From Myroides phaeus (GTDB lineage: Bacteria; Bacteroidota; Bacteroidia; Flavobacteriales; Flavobacteriaceae): a stretch of 64,000 bases of DNA. This document shows positions 9,035 to 17,674 of this stretch, one piece after another (position 1 is the stretch's first letter; every line of letters begins with the position of its first letter). The stretch is from NCBI RefSeq assembly GCF_900099675.1, contig NZ_FNDQ01000011.1:1-64000 (forward strand), given 5' to 3'. The position numbers and the translations under genes are program-made. The notes below the pieces were generated by a model, which was not told the DNA's origin, made no database searches, and saw only the letters and a list, made by a program, of their open reading frames with translations.

Positions 9035-9253
9035 ATGAGTCATAAAAAATTATTTGCTGGAAGTGAAATTATGGTCCTTGCAGTTAAAGATGTATTAGAA
9101 GAAAACAATATTAGATATATTGTTAGAGATGATATTGATTCTGCTATTACAGCAGGTTTTGGATCTGCTGATAAGGCAGTTCACGTTTTTGTTGAAGAAG
9201 AAGATTTAGCAAGAGCAAAAGAGTTATTGAAAAAAAATGACCTTGAAGAGTAA
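9035..9253 (+). CDS. DUF2007-type putative signal-transducing protein
   Basis: A 72-residue cytoplasmic protein matching the DUF2007 layout: a basic start, LFAGSEIMVLAVKDVLEENNIRYIVRDD, then VHVFVEEEDLARAKELLKKND, the typical ferredoxin-like beta-alpha-beta pattern related to PII-like proteins. The family is widespread in Bacteroidota with no established biochemical role. It is a single gene followed by a terminator-like hairpin at 9279. Confidence 0.82.
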   Translation: MSHKKLFAGSEIMVLAVKDVLEENNIRYIVRDDIDSAITAGFGSADKAVHVFVEEEDLARAKELLKKNDLEE

Positions 9254-9278
9254 TCTTTAAGCATTTTATAAACTTCTT

Positions 9279-9311
9279 GCCTTTATGCTTTGTGTAAAGG
9301 CTTTATTTTGC
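9279..9311 (+). terminator. Terminator after DUF2007 gene
   Basis: GCCTTTA at 9279-9285 pairs with TAAAGGC at 9295-9301, followed by a T-rich stretch. Moderate strength. Confidence 0.6.
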
Positions 9312-9405
9312 TTTCAACTCTATTTTTAAAATACAATAAGTCTTTTTTTCTTTTAAAATGACACAAGGTTTAAAAGACTTAAAAAAGAAAGTAATTGTAC
9401 ATTTA

Positions 9406-9475
9406 GTCGAGAGTTGTTCGGAAAACACCCCCTTTTTCCGAACAACTCTCGAACTTGTCTCGAACAACTTCCGAA
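9406..9475. repeat. Convergent 11-bp array, element A
   Basis: On the minus strand four contiguous 11-bp units run inward: TTCGGAAGTTG (9465-9475), TTCGAGACAAG (9454-9464), TTCGAGAGTTG (9443-9453), TTCGGAAAAAG (9432-9442). On the plus strand two run inward: GTCGAGAGTTG (9406-9416) and TTCGGAAAACA (9417-9427). The centre is CCCC (9428-9431). The inner two units of each arm also form an 18-bp perfect inverted repeat (9408-9425 with 9434-9451). The same plan is found at 42.7, 43.1 and 58.5 kb. Confidence 0.85.
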
Positions 9476-9513
9476 CAAGGCGACTTATAAAGTATGTTAT
9501 AATTCGCCTTGTT
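9474..9513. repeat. Long inverted repeat at edge of element A
   Basis: AACAAGGCGA (9474-9483) pairs with TCGCCTTGTT (9504-9513), with inner TTATAA copies extending the stem around a 6-nt loop. It contains, on the minus strand, TTTATAAGT (9483-9491), which lies 7 bp from the first array unit, as also at 58459-58467. Confidence 0.75.
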
Positions 9514-9563
9514 TCTATTGTTACAGTATCTAATTAATTTGTAAAACAAGTATTTATAGGTAC

Positions 9564-9604
9564 AAAAAAAAGCCCTTGAATAAAATACTCAAGAGCTTTT
9601 TTTT
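9564..9604. terminator. Bidirectional terminator before sulfatase-like gene
   Basis: AAAGCCCTTGA and TCAAGAGCTTT pair with one mismatch, flanked by A8 and T8. Confidence 0.8.
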
Positions 9605-9618
9605 ATTTTTATGTGATG

Positions 9619-11541
9619 CTAATCTAACTTTTTATCTATAATTCTTTCAAAATAATCTTGAATAAAAGCTTTGCATTTCATCTCAATAGCTTCCATTTCT
9701 TTATTTTTATTTTTGATTAAATTTTTCTCTAATCCTTTGTCGGTAATCGCGTAAAATCCGGTTACTTCCTTGCCGTTAAACCTACAGATATAATTACCTT
9801 CTTGGTAGGTGTATTCATTAGCACCGTAATTAACAGTAAAAGGTTTTGTAATCGTATCATTGATCAAGCTACGTCCCCAGCTTCTAAAAGGTTTGTCATA
9901 ACCAATTAAATCTAATACAGTAGGATAAATATCTATCTGCTGTGCTAAACGTTTATCTACCCCCTTTAAATTGCCTTTCGGACTGTAAAACAGAATAGGA
10001 ACAGCAGTGCGATTTACAAGTTTTCTATATTCGTCATAATCAATTTGATTTGTATGATCTGCTGTTATAATAAATATAGTGTTTTCAAACCACGGTTCTT
10101 TGCTACTCTCTTCAAAGAAGCGTTTAAATGCATAATCAGTATAACCTACTGTTTTGTGTATTTGCTGATTTCCAACAGGAAACTTACCTTCATATTCTTT
10201 AGGAATATTAAACGGTTCGTGTGAAGAAACAGTAAATAAAGTCGCAAAGAATGGTCCCTTTTTATCATTTAATGTCTTTCGCATATATTGAAAAAATGGT
10301 TCATCCCATATCCCCCATGTTCCATCAAAGTCAGCGTCATTGTTGTATTCTGTTTTTCCGTAATAATGGTCATATCCCAAGATATTACCAAACCCTAAAA
10401 ATCCCATTGATCCATTTGGAGCACCGTGAAAAAAAGATGTATCATACCCTTTAGATTTCAACGTAGATACCAACGACTCAATCTTTTGTTTAGGAAACGG
10501 AGACGATGTAAATGCATCTTTAAACGAAGGAATACCTGCTACAACAGAAGAAACTCCGTGAATGGACTTATATCCGTTTGCAAATGCGTTTGGAAAAATA
10601 AGACTGTGTTGAGCTAAAGAATCTATAAATGGCGTGTAGCTTTTAAAGTTCGGAATATTCATATCTTCATTAAAAGCACCTATATATTCTCTGGCATAAC
10701 TTTCTGTGATAAACAATACGATATTTGGCGTTGAAGGCTCATTAGTATTGTATTGCTTAATAGCACTAACATTTTGAGCTAAAGTCTGCTCATCCATATA
10801 CTCCACCTTTTTAAAACTCGTTTTACCGATAGTACGCAAAATAGCAAAAGGTGTATTTAAAACAATATCGGCGTGTTCTGGTTTAGATACATTTCTATTA
10901 GCATCAATGATATTTAAAGGACGAGTTGTTTTCTTTAAATCACCGCGTACACCAGCTACAAATCCCACACCTACTACTACTGTTATTATAGCAGTAGATA
11001 ACCAATAAGGTTTTTTAGCCTCTACTTTTAGGGGTGTTGTGAACTTAACTTTTTTATACAGGTAAATCCAAGAAGCACAAAGTAAAACACATAGAACGAA
11101 AACGTGCCAATAGTTTACTAAGAAGTTAAAAAATAATTGTCCCTTATTAGATTCGTGTTCTAAACTGTCAAAAACAGCAATAGTTGTTCTTGCATAGATA
11201 AATCTGTAGTAAATAAAATCGATGAAATTGGTAGAATATGCAATTAAATTAGGAATAATATAAGCATAGAAAACTGCTTTTTGGTAGCCTTTTTTAGTAT
11301 TGATAAACAACGGTAAAATAGACATAATAATGAATAAACTATTAACATAAAAAATAGCCATTCTATCAAAAGTCAAACCGTGGTAAGCTAAGGATAAAAA
11401 CTGACCAACAGAGTCTACATTTAATAAATCTGTATTGTAAATGTAAAATAAAGTTCGCGCAATGAAATAGAAGAAAAAAGCCAACAGCAATCGATAGCCC
11501 ATAACTAACATTTCATTTAATCTGAAACGATTAGATGTCAT
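9619..11541 (-). CDS. LtaS-like membrane sulfatase-fold enzyme
   Basis: A 640-residue alkaline-phosphatase-superfamily protein of the LTA synthase/phosphoglycerol transferase type. Five hydrophobic segments occupy residues 1-210, followed by an extracytoplasmic catalytic domain. Metal-site features are visible: NIVLFITESYARE (glutamate-serine motif, about 275), a nucleophile region KSIHGVSSVVAGIPSF (about 325) and ITADHTNQ (Asp-His pair, about 495). Known relatives transfer phosphoglycerol or phosphoethanolamine to surface glycans or lipids; gram-negative flavobacteria have no lipoteichoic acid, so the acceptor here is probably a lipid or polysaccharide. Single gene, divergent from an acyl-CoA synthetase gene. 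Confidence 0.88.
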   Translation of the reverse strand: MTSNRFRLNEMLVMGYRLLLAFFFYFIARTLFYIYNTDLLNVDSVGQFLSLAYHGLTFDRMAIFYVNSLFIIMSILPLFINTKKGYQKAVFYAYIIPNLIAYSTNFIDFIYYRFIYARTTIAVFDSLEHESNKGQLFFNFLVNYWHVFVLCVLLCASWIYLYKKVKFTTPLKVEAKKPYWLSTAIITVVVGVGFVAGVRGDLKKTTRPLNIIDANRNVSKPEHADIVLNTPFAILRTIGKTSFKKVEYMDEQTLAQNVSAIKQYNTNEPSTPNIVLFITESYAREYIGAFNEDMNIPNFKSYTPFIDSLAQHSLIFPNAFANGYKSIHGVSSVVAGIPSFKDAFTSSPFPKQKIESLVSTLKSKGYDTSFFHGAPNGSMGFLGFGNILGYDHYYGKTEYNNDADFDGTWGIWDEPFFQYMRKTLNDKKGPFFATLFTVSSHEPFNIPKEYEGKFPVGNQQIHKTVGYTDYAFKRFFEESSKEPWFENTIFIITADHTNQIDYDEYRKLVNRTAVPILFYSPKGNLKGVDKRLAQQIDIYPTVLDLIGYDKPFRSWGRSLINDTITKPFTVNYGANEYTYQEGNYICRFNGKEVTGFYAITDKGLEKNLIKNKNKEMEAIEMKCKAFIQDYFERIIDKKLD

Positions 11542-11673
11542 ATGATAAGTGTATTTTGAAATTTTTTAGTAAAACCACAAATTTAATTAAAACTTTAGAT
11601 TATTATCTTTTTTAACTCATTATAGTTTATATAGTTTTTTTTTTATACTTTGCGTAAGCTAATTAATGTAAAC

Positions 11674-13449
11674 ATGGTAAATCCTACAAGACTTTTTGAT
11701 ATTCCTTACCTACAAAACGCACAATTTCCTTTAGAGGATGCGTTAGTTACGAAAGTAAATGGAAAATGGGAGAAGACTTCTTCTCAGGAATATATAAATA
11801 AAGCGAACGCTCTTTCAAGAGCCTTATTGCGCTTAGGAATAAAAGAAAATGAAAAAATAGCTGTTATTTCTGGTGCTAACCAGACTAAATGGCATTTGCT
11901 TGACATTGGTTTGTTGCAAATCGGAGCACAGAACGTGCCTATCTACCCTACTATCGCTGCAGAAGATTATCAGTATATTATCAGTCATTCTGAAGCTACA
12001 TATTGCGTAGTTTCAGATCAGGAGATTTATGATAAATTGATGTCTGTTAAAGAAGAATTACCCCTTTTAAAAGAGGTTTACTCTTTTGATCAAATAGAAG
12101 GTTGTAAAAATTTTGATGTCTTGTTTGAACTTGGTGCTGATGAGAGTAATCAAGCAGATGTAGAACGCATTAAAGATACGATTACGGGAGATCACTTGGC
12201 TACACTTATCTATACTTCTGGAACAACAGGAAAGCCGAAGGGAGTAATGTTGTCTCACACGAATTTGCTTGCAAACGTTACAGGAAGCTGGGATAGAGTT
12301 CCTTTTACAAGAGAAGAGAAATATAGAGGGCTGAGCTTCTTACCTATTTGTCACGTTTTTGAACGTATGATTACCTATTTATACCAATATAGTGGTGTTT
12401 CTATTTATTTTGCGGAGTCAATAGAAAAGATGGGGGAAAATATGAAGGAAGTAAAACCTAATGTAATGACTGTTGTACCTCGTTTACTTGAAAAAGTGTA
12501 CGATAAAATCTTTACAACAGGTTCTGCATTGACAGGCTTTAAAAAGAGAGCATTTTTCTGGGCATTAGAACTTGGTTTTAGATATAAACCATACAACAGA
12601 GGGTTGTTTTACAATATTCAATTAGGAATAGCAAGAAAGTTGGTTTTCAAAAAATGGCAAGAAGCACTGGGTGGTGAAATGAAGATTATTGTTTGTGGTA
12701 GTGCTGCATTACAACCTCGTTTATCTAAAGTTTTTAACGCTGCTGGACTTCCTGTAATGGAAGGATATGGACTAACAGAAACTTCTCCTGTTATCGCTGT
12801 AAATGATAAGAGAAATGGAGGATTGCGTTCGGGTACTGTTGGACGTCCAATCGGTAACGTAGAAGTTAAGATTGCTGAAGATGGTGAAATCTTGTGTAAA
12901 GGTCCAAACGTTATGTTAGGATACTATAAAGATGAAGAAAAAACAAATTCGGTTATTAAGAATGGTTACTTCCATACAGAAGACATCGGACGTATAGACG
13001 AAGATGGTTTCTTACATATTACAGATCGTAAAAAAGAGATGTTCAAGACTTCTGGAGGGAAATATGTAGCTCCGCAGATGATTGAAAACAGAATGAAACA
13101 ATCTCGTTTTATAGAGCAGATTATGGTTATTGGTGAGGGTGAAAAAATGCCTGCAGCCTTTATTCAACCAAATTTTGAATTCGTAAGAGAATGGGCAAGA
13201 AGAAAACGATATGATATTGGTACAACTAATGAAGAGTTAGTTAAAAATCAAAAGGTCATTGATCGTATTATGGAAGAGGTAGTTCACATCAATAAAAAGT
13301 TTGGTAAATGGGAACAAGTGAAGAAATTTGAACTTACACCAGAAGTATGGAGTATTGATAGTGAGCACTTAACCCCTACTCTTAAGCTACGTCGTCGTAT
13401 TATTTTAGAAATGTACAAAGATTTATACGAGAAGATTTACAGAGGGTAA
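11674..13449 (+). CDS. Long-chain fatty-acid-CoA ligase
   Basis: An AMP-forming acyl-CoA synthetase of 591 residues (eukaryotic-like, ACSL type) that activates free fatty acids for beta-oxidation or lipid synthesis. The P-loop-like motif YTSGTTGKPKG starts at residue 180, GYGLTETSP near 367, and the hinge TGDxG equivalent is HTEDIGRIDEDGFLHITDRKKEMFKTSGGKYVAP. The start is the ATG at 11674 (MVNPTRLF); the upstream in-frame TTG at 11650 is part of the promoter-like sequence TATACTTTG. The gene lies next to a MarR gene and a beta-oxidation operon, which supports fatty-acid catabolism. Confidence 0.92.
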   Translation: MVNPTRLFDIPYLQNAQFPLEDALVTKVNGKWEKTSSQEYINKANALSRALLRLGIKENEKIAVISGANQTKWHLLDIGLLQIGAQNVPIYPTIAAEDYQYIISHSEATYCVVSDQEIYDKLMSVKEELPLLKEVYSFDQIEGCKNFDVLFELGADESNQADVERIKDTITGDHLATLIYTSGTTGKPKGVMLSHTNLLANVTGSWDRVPFTREEKYRGLSFLPICHVFERMITYLYQYSGVSIYFAESIEKMGENMKEVKPNVMTVVPRLLEKVYDKIFTTGSALTGFKKRAFFWALELGFRYKPYNRGLFYNIQLGIARKLVFKKWQEALGGEMKIIVCGSAALQPRLSKVFNAAGLPVMEGYGLTETSPVIAVNDKRNGGLRSGTVGRPIGNVEVKIAEDGEILCKGPNVMLGYYKDEEKTNSVIKNGYFHTEDIGRIDEDGFLHITDRKKEMFKTSGGKYVAPQMIENRMKQSRFIEQIMVIGEGEKMPAAFIQPNFEFVREWARRKRYDIGTTNEELVKNQKVIDRIMEEVVHINKKFGKWEQVKKFELTPEVWSIDSEHLTPTLKLRRRIILEMYKDLYEKIYRG

Positions 13450-13487
13450 AAGTTAAAATTTTACTAATAAAAAGAAAAAAAGAAGAA

Positions 13488-13507
13488 ATAGTATGCACGC
13501 ATACTAT
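13488..13507. promoter_or_regulatory. Operator-like palindrome upstream of MarR gene
   Basis: ATAGTATGC, two bases, GCATACTAT: a perfect palindrome with 9-bp arms covering the -33 region of the MarR promoter (TATATTTG at 13515-13522). MarR proteins usually bind such palindromes in their own promoters. A T run follows, so it may also end transcription of the upstream ligase gene. Confidence 0.72.
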
Positions 13508-13514
13508 TTTTTTT

Positions 13515-13522
13515 TATATTTG
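13515..13522 (+). promoter_or_regulatory. -7 element of MarR-fad operon promoter
   Basis: TATATTTG, 17 bp before the MarR ATG. At the expected -33 position the sequence is TATG, inside the palindrome. Confidence 0.7.
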
Positions 13523-13538
13523 ATTTAATCAATAAGGT

Positions 13539-13976
13539 ATGAAAAACAAAACTATAGATTACGTTTTGAGAGCAACGTGGCAAGCTGTATCGAGAATGTA
13601 CAATGAAGAAGCTGCTAAATATGATGCCAGTATGGCACTTGCTTTTGCTTTATTAAGTATTGATAGAGAGGGTACTCCTTCTACCCTATTAGGTCCTAAT
13701 ATGGGAATGGAAGCTACGAGCTTAACACGTACGCTTAAAAAGATGGAAGAAAAGGGTTTGATTACTAAAGAGAAAAATCCTAATGACGGACGTGGGGTCA
13801 TTATTAAACTTACTCCACTCGGTCTTGAAAAAAGAGAACTATCAAGAGCCAAGGTTAAACGATTTAATGAAAAAATTAAATCACATATCTCTGAAGAGAA
13901 GATTCGAAATTTTATTGAAGTTACAGATGTTATCAATCAACTGATTAACGACAAGAACATTTTTGAAGAAAAATAA
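13539..13976 (+). CDS. MarR-family transcriptional regulator
   Basis: A 145-residue winged-helix regulator. The dimer helix is residues 1-25; the recognition region runs MEATSLTRTLKKMEEKGLITKEKNPNDGRGVIIKLTPLGLEKR (about 63-108), with the conserved D and R of the wing (NDGRG). It is the first gene of a run with the beta-oxidation genes, 52 bp before the FadN-like gene. A perfect palindrome covers its promoter, which suggests autorepression, relieved by an acyl-CoA or fatty-acid ligand by analogy with other fad regulators; the ligand is an inference from context. Confidence 0.9.
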   Translation: MKNKTIDYVLRATWQAVSRMYNEEAAKYDASMALAFALLSIDREGTPSTLLGPNMGMEATSLTRTLKKMEEKGLITKEKNPNDGRGVIIKLTPLGLEKRELSRAKVKRFNEKIKSHISEEKIRNFIEVTDVINQLINDKNIFEEK

Positions 13977-14028
13977 TCTTATCTTAAGGCTTGAAAATTA
14001 GACTATAAACCAAAGAATTATTTAAAGT

Positions 14029-16434
14029 ATGAAACGTATTATTAAAAAAGTAGCGGTAGTGGGTTCTGGTGTTATGGGATCAGCTATTGCTTGTCACTTT
14101 GCTAATATTGGCTTAGAAGTATTGCTTCTTGACATCTTGCCTCGTGAGTTAACGCCAGATGAGGAAAAGAAAGGCCTTACTTTAGAAAGTAAAGTTGTAA
14201 GAAATAGAATTGCGAATACGCACTTGGCAAATGCTTTGAAATCTAAACCGTCTCCTATTTACTTGCAGAAATTTGCTGAACGCATTTCTACTGGAAATAT
14301 TGAAGATGATTTAGTAAAAATAAAAGATTGCGACTGGGTTATTGAGGTTGTTATCGAAAGATTAGACATTAAAAAGTCTGTTTTTGAACAGATTGAAAAA
14401 TATAGAAAACCAGGTTCTTTAATTACTTCGAATACCTCTGGTATTCCTATGAACTTAATGGTTGAAGGCCGTTCAGAAGATTTCCAAAAACACTTCTGTG
14501 GAACGCACTTCTTTAATCCTCCAAGATATTTACAATTGTTTGAAATTATTCCAGGACCACAAACATCTCCTGAGGTGATTTCATTCTTCCAACGTTATTC
14601 AAGCTTATACTTAGGAAAAACACCTGTATTGTGTAAAGATACTCCAGGGTTTATTGGTAACCGTGTAGGAGTTTACTCAATGGCAATGGTAATGCAATTG
14701 GCTCAAGAACTTGGATTAACTATTGAAGAAGCGGATACGTTAACAGGATCTATTTTAGGAAGACCAAAAACGGGTACGTTTAAATTAGGAGATTTAGTAG
14801 GGTTAGATACTGCTATTAATGTTACTACTGGTTTAAAACAAAATTGTCCTAATGATGCAATGATTCAAGGGATTAAAGACAGTAAGCCTTTAAACTTCTT
14901 ATTGGAAAACAAATTCTTAGGAGATAAATCGCGTAAAGGATTTTATTACAAAGAGGTAGATAAAGAAGGGAAAACAAACCGCTTTGCTCTTGACCTTGAA
15001 AAATTAGAGTACAGACCTTTAGAGCGTGCTAAAATTACTGCTGTTGAAACGGCTAAGCAAGCAGGAGGTACTAAAGCTAAATTAGCTGTATTACTTGCGG
15101 ATCAAGGAAAAGCAGGAGATCTAATTCGCAAACACTTTGCGTCTCTTTTTGCTTATGTTTCACAACGCGTACCTGAAATTACAGATACCTTCTACCCTAT
15201 TGATGATGCAATGCGTACTGGTTATGCGTGGAAATATGGTCCGTTCCAAACTTGGGATCTTGTAGGTCTTGAGAAAGGTATTGCAATTGTTGAAAAAGAA
15301 GGATATCAAGTTGCTGATTGGGTAAAAGAATTAGCAGCTACAGGAGCTAAAAGCTTCTATAAAGTTGAAAATGGTAAGAAGTTATTCTACAACCAAAATA
15401 CAAAAGCATTTGAGGCAATTCCTGGTCAAGATGCATTCATTATTCTTGATAATATTAGAGCAACGAATAAAGTTTGGGGCAATAGTGAGGCTTCGTTAAT
15501 TGACCTTGGAGATGGAATTGTAAACTTAGAGTTCCACTCAAAAATGAATACGATTGGTGGTGGTGTTTTGGCAGGATTAAACAAAGCTGTTGAAATTGCT
15601 GAAAAAGACTTCCAAGGATTAGTAGTTGGTAACCAAGGGTCTAACTTCTCAGTTGGTGCTAACTTAATGATGATTTTTATGATGGCTGCGGAGCAAGATT
15701 ACGATGAATTAAACATCGCAATTAAAATGTTCCAAGACACGATGATGAAAATGCGTTACTCTGGTATTCCTGTTGTAGCGGCTCCACACGGAATGACTTT
15801 TGGTGGTGGATGTGAGTTGAGCTTACACGCTGATAAAGTTGTAGCGGCTGCTGAAACTTATATTGGATTAGTAGAGTTTGGCGTTGGTCTTATCCCTGGT
15901 GGTGGTGGTTCTAAAGAAATGACAGTTAGAGCAGCAGATCTTTACCGCAAAAACGACGTGGAGTTAAACACTCTTCAAGAGCACTTCTTGACTATTGGAA
16001 TGGCTAAAGTAGCTACTTCTGCACAAGAAGCGTATGACTTGAACATTTTACAAAGAGGAAAGGATATTGTAGTTGTAAATAAAGATTTACAATTAGCTCA
16101 AGCTAAACGTGAGGCTTTAGTGATGGCAGAAGCGGGATATACACAGCCTGTGAAACGCAAAGACATTAAAGTACTTGGACGTCAAGCATTGGGTATGTTC
16201 TTAGTAGGAACAGATAGTATGATGGCTGGTAAATACATTTCAGAACACGACCGTAAGATTGCTAACAAGTTAGCTTACGTAATGGCTGGAGGTGATTTAT
16301 CTGAAGCTACATTGGTAACAGAACAATATTTACTTGACTTAGAAAGAGAGGCTTTCTTATCTCTATGTGGGGAACGTAAAACATTGGAAAGAATCCAATT
16401 TATGTTGAAAAATGGTAAACCATTGAGAAACTAA
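14029..16434 (+). CDS. 3-Hydroxyacyl-CoA dehydrogenase / enoyl-CoA hydratase (FadN-type)
   Basis: A two-function beta-oxidation enzyme of 801 residues. The dehydrogenase comes first: NAD-binding VAVVGSGVMGSAIACHFA at about 9-26, SNTSGIPMN and HFCGTHFFNPPRY in the core, then TPGFIGNRVG. The hydratase/isomerase domain follows from about residue 475: FSVGANLMM and HGMTFGGGCELSLHADKVVAA, IPGGGGSKEM. This order is the reverse of E. coli FadB and like Bacillus FadN. It is followed after 29 bp by the thiolase. Together with the next two genes it completes the beta-oxidation cycle, probably under MarR control. Confidence 0.94.
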   Translation: MKRIIKKVAVVGSGVMGSAIACHFANIGLEVLLLDILPRELTPDEEKKGLTLESKVVRNRIANTHLANALKSKPSPIYLQKFAERISTGNIEDDLVKIKDCDWVIEVVIERLDIKKSVFEQIEKYRKPGSLITSNTSGIPMNLMVEGRSEDFQKHFCGTHFFNPPRYLQLFEIIPGPQTSPEVISFFQRYSSLYLGKTPVLCKDTPGFIGNRVGVYSMAMVMQLAQELGLTIEEADTLTGSILGRPKTGTFKLGDLVGLDTAINVTTGLKQNCPNDAMIQGIKDSKPLNFLLENKFLGDKSRKGFYYKEVDKEGKTNRFALDLEKLEYRPLERAKITAVETAKQAGGTKAKLAVLLADQGKAGDLIRKHFASLFAYVSQRVPEITDTFYPIDDAMRTGYAWKYGPFQTWDLVGLEKGIAIVEKEGYQVADWVKELAATGAKSFYKVENGKKLFYNQNTKAFEAIPGQDAFIILDNIRATNKVWGNSEASLIDLGDGIVNLEFHSKMNTIGGGVLAGLNKAVEIAEKDFQGLVVGNQGSNFSVGANLMMIFMMAAEQDYDELNIAIKMFQDTMMKMRYSGIPVVAAPHGMTFGGGCELSLHADKVVAAAETYIGLVEFGVGLIPGGGGSKEMTVRAADLYRKNDVELNTLQEHFLTIGMAKVATSAQEAYDLNILQRGKDIVVVNKDLQLAQAKREALVMAEAGYTQPVKRKDIKVLGRQALGMFLVGTDSMMAGKYISEHDRKIANKLAYVMAGGDLSEATLVTEQYLLDLEREAFLSLCGERKTLERIQFMLKNGKPLRN

Positions 16435-16463
16435 TCTTTAATCTAATTTAAACTACTGAGAAA

Positions 16464-17645
16464 ATGAAAACTGCATATATAGTACAAGGATATAGAACAG
16501 CTGTAGGTAAAGCACCAAGAGGTGTATTCAGATTTAAAAGACCTGATGAACTTGCTGCTGAAACAATAGAGCACTTAATGAAGTCATTACCTGAATTCGA
16601 CAAAAGTCGCATTGACGATGTTATGGTAGGTAATGCAATGCCTGAGGCTGAACAAGGGTTAAACATTGCTCGTTTAATTTCTTTAATGGGGTTAAAAGTT
16701 GAGGATGTACCTGGTGTAACAGTAAACCGTTACTGTGCTTCAGGAATTGAAACAATTGGTATGGCTGTAGCTAAGATTCAAGCTGGAATGGCAGATTGTA
16801 TCATTGCTGGAGGTGCTGAAAGTATGAGTTACATTCCTATGGGTGGGTATAAGCCTACTCCTGATTACGGTGTAGCCAAAGAAGGACACGAAGATTACTA
16901 TTGGGGAATGGGACTTACTGCTGAAGCGGTAGCAAAACAATTCAATGTATCTCGTGCTGATCAAGATGAGTTTGCTTTTAATTCACATATGAAAGCTTTA
17001 AAAGCACAAGCAGATGGTAAGTTTGATAATCAAATTGTACCCATTACAGTGAATGAAGTATTTGTTAACGAAAAAGGAAAACGCGATACTAAATCATATA
17101 CTGTTACTAAAGATGAAGGACCAAGAGCAGGTACTTCAATTGAAGCATTATCTAAATTGCGTCCGGTATTCGCTGCTGATGGATCTGTAACAGCTGGTAA
17201 CTCTTCACAAACAAGTGATGGTGCTGCTTTTGTTATGATTATGTCTGAAGAAATGGTAAAAGAGTTAAACATTGAGCCAATTGCAAGAATGGTAAATTAT
17301 GCAGCGGCTGGTGTAGAACCAAGAATTATGGGAATGGGCCCTGTTAAAGCTATTCCGAAAGTATTAAAACAAGCAGGATTACAAGTTAAAGATATTGATC
17401 TGTTTGAATTAAACGAGGCTTTCGCTTCACAATCATTAGCAGTAATTCGCGAATTAGATTTGAATCCAGAAATCATCAATGTAAATGGGGGTGCAATTGC
17501 ACTTGGTCACCCACTGGGATGTACAGGAGCAAAATTATCCGTTCAATTATTTGATGAAATGAAACGCCGTGGTTCTAAATATGGAATGGTAACTATGTGT
17601 GTAGGTACTGGACAAGGAGCTGCAGGAATCTATGAATTGCTATAA
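16464..17645 (+). CDS. fadA: Acetyl-CoA acyltransferase (3-ketoacyl-CoA thiolase)
   Basis: A 393-residue thiolase that splits 3-ketoacyl-CoA into acetyl-CoA and a shortened acyl-CoA. The acyl-accepting cysteine is C91 in NRYCASGIETIGMA; NVNGGAIALGHPLGCTGAK carries the catalytic histidine; and the second cysteine is in MVTMCVGTGQGAAGI near the C-terminus. The gene sits 29 bp after the FadN-type gene and 29 bp before the acyl-CoA dehydrogenase, the same gaps on both sides. The operon placement favours the degradative thiolase over the biosynthetic acetoacetyl-CoA thiolase. Confidence 0.95.
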   Translation: MKTAYIVQGYRTAVGKAPRGVFRFKRPDELAAETIEHLMKSLPEFDKSRIDDVMVGNAMPEAEQGLNIARLISLMGLKVEDVPGVTVNRYCASGIETIGMAVAKIQAGMADCIIAGGAESMSYIPMGGYKPTPDYGVAKEGHEDYYWGMGLTAEAVAKQFNVSRADQDEFAFNSHMKALKAQADGKFDNQIVPITVNEVFVNEKGKRDTKSYTVTKDEGPRAGTSIEALSKLRPVFAADGSVTAGNSSQTSDGAAFVMIMSEEMVKELNIEPIARMVNYAAAGVEPRIMGMGPVKAIPKVLKQAGLQVKDIDLFELNEAFASQSLAVIRELDLNPEIINVNGGAIALGHPLGCTGAKLSVQLFDEMKRRGSKYGMVTMCVGTGQGAAGIYELL

Positions 17646-17674
17646 AGACTATTAACCAATAACGAAATAAAACT

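Noticed and set aside
9408..9451. Plain rho-independent terminator
   Set aside because: No T run follows on either strand, and the stem is explained by the inner units of the 11-bp arrays.
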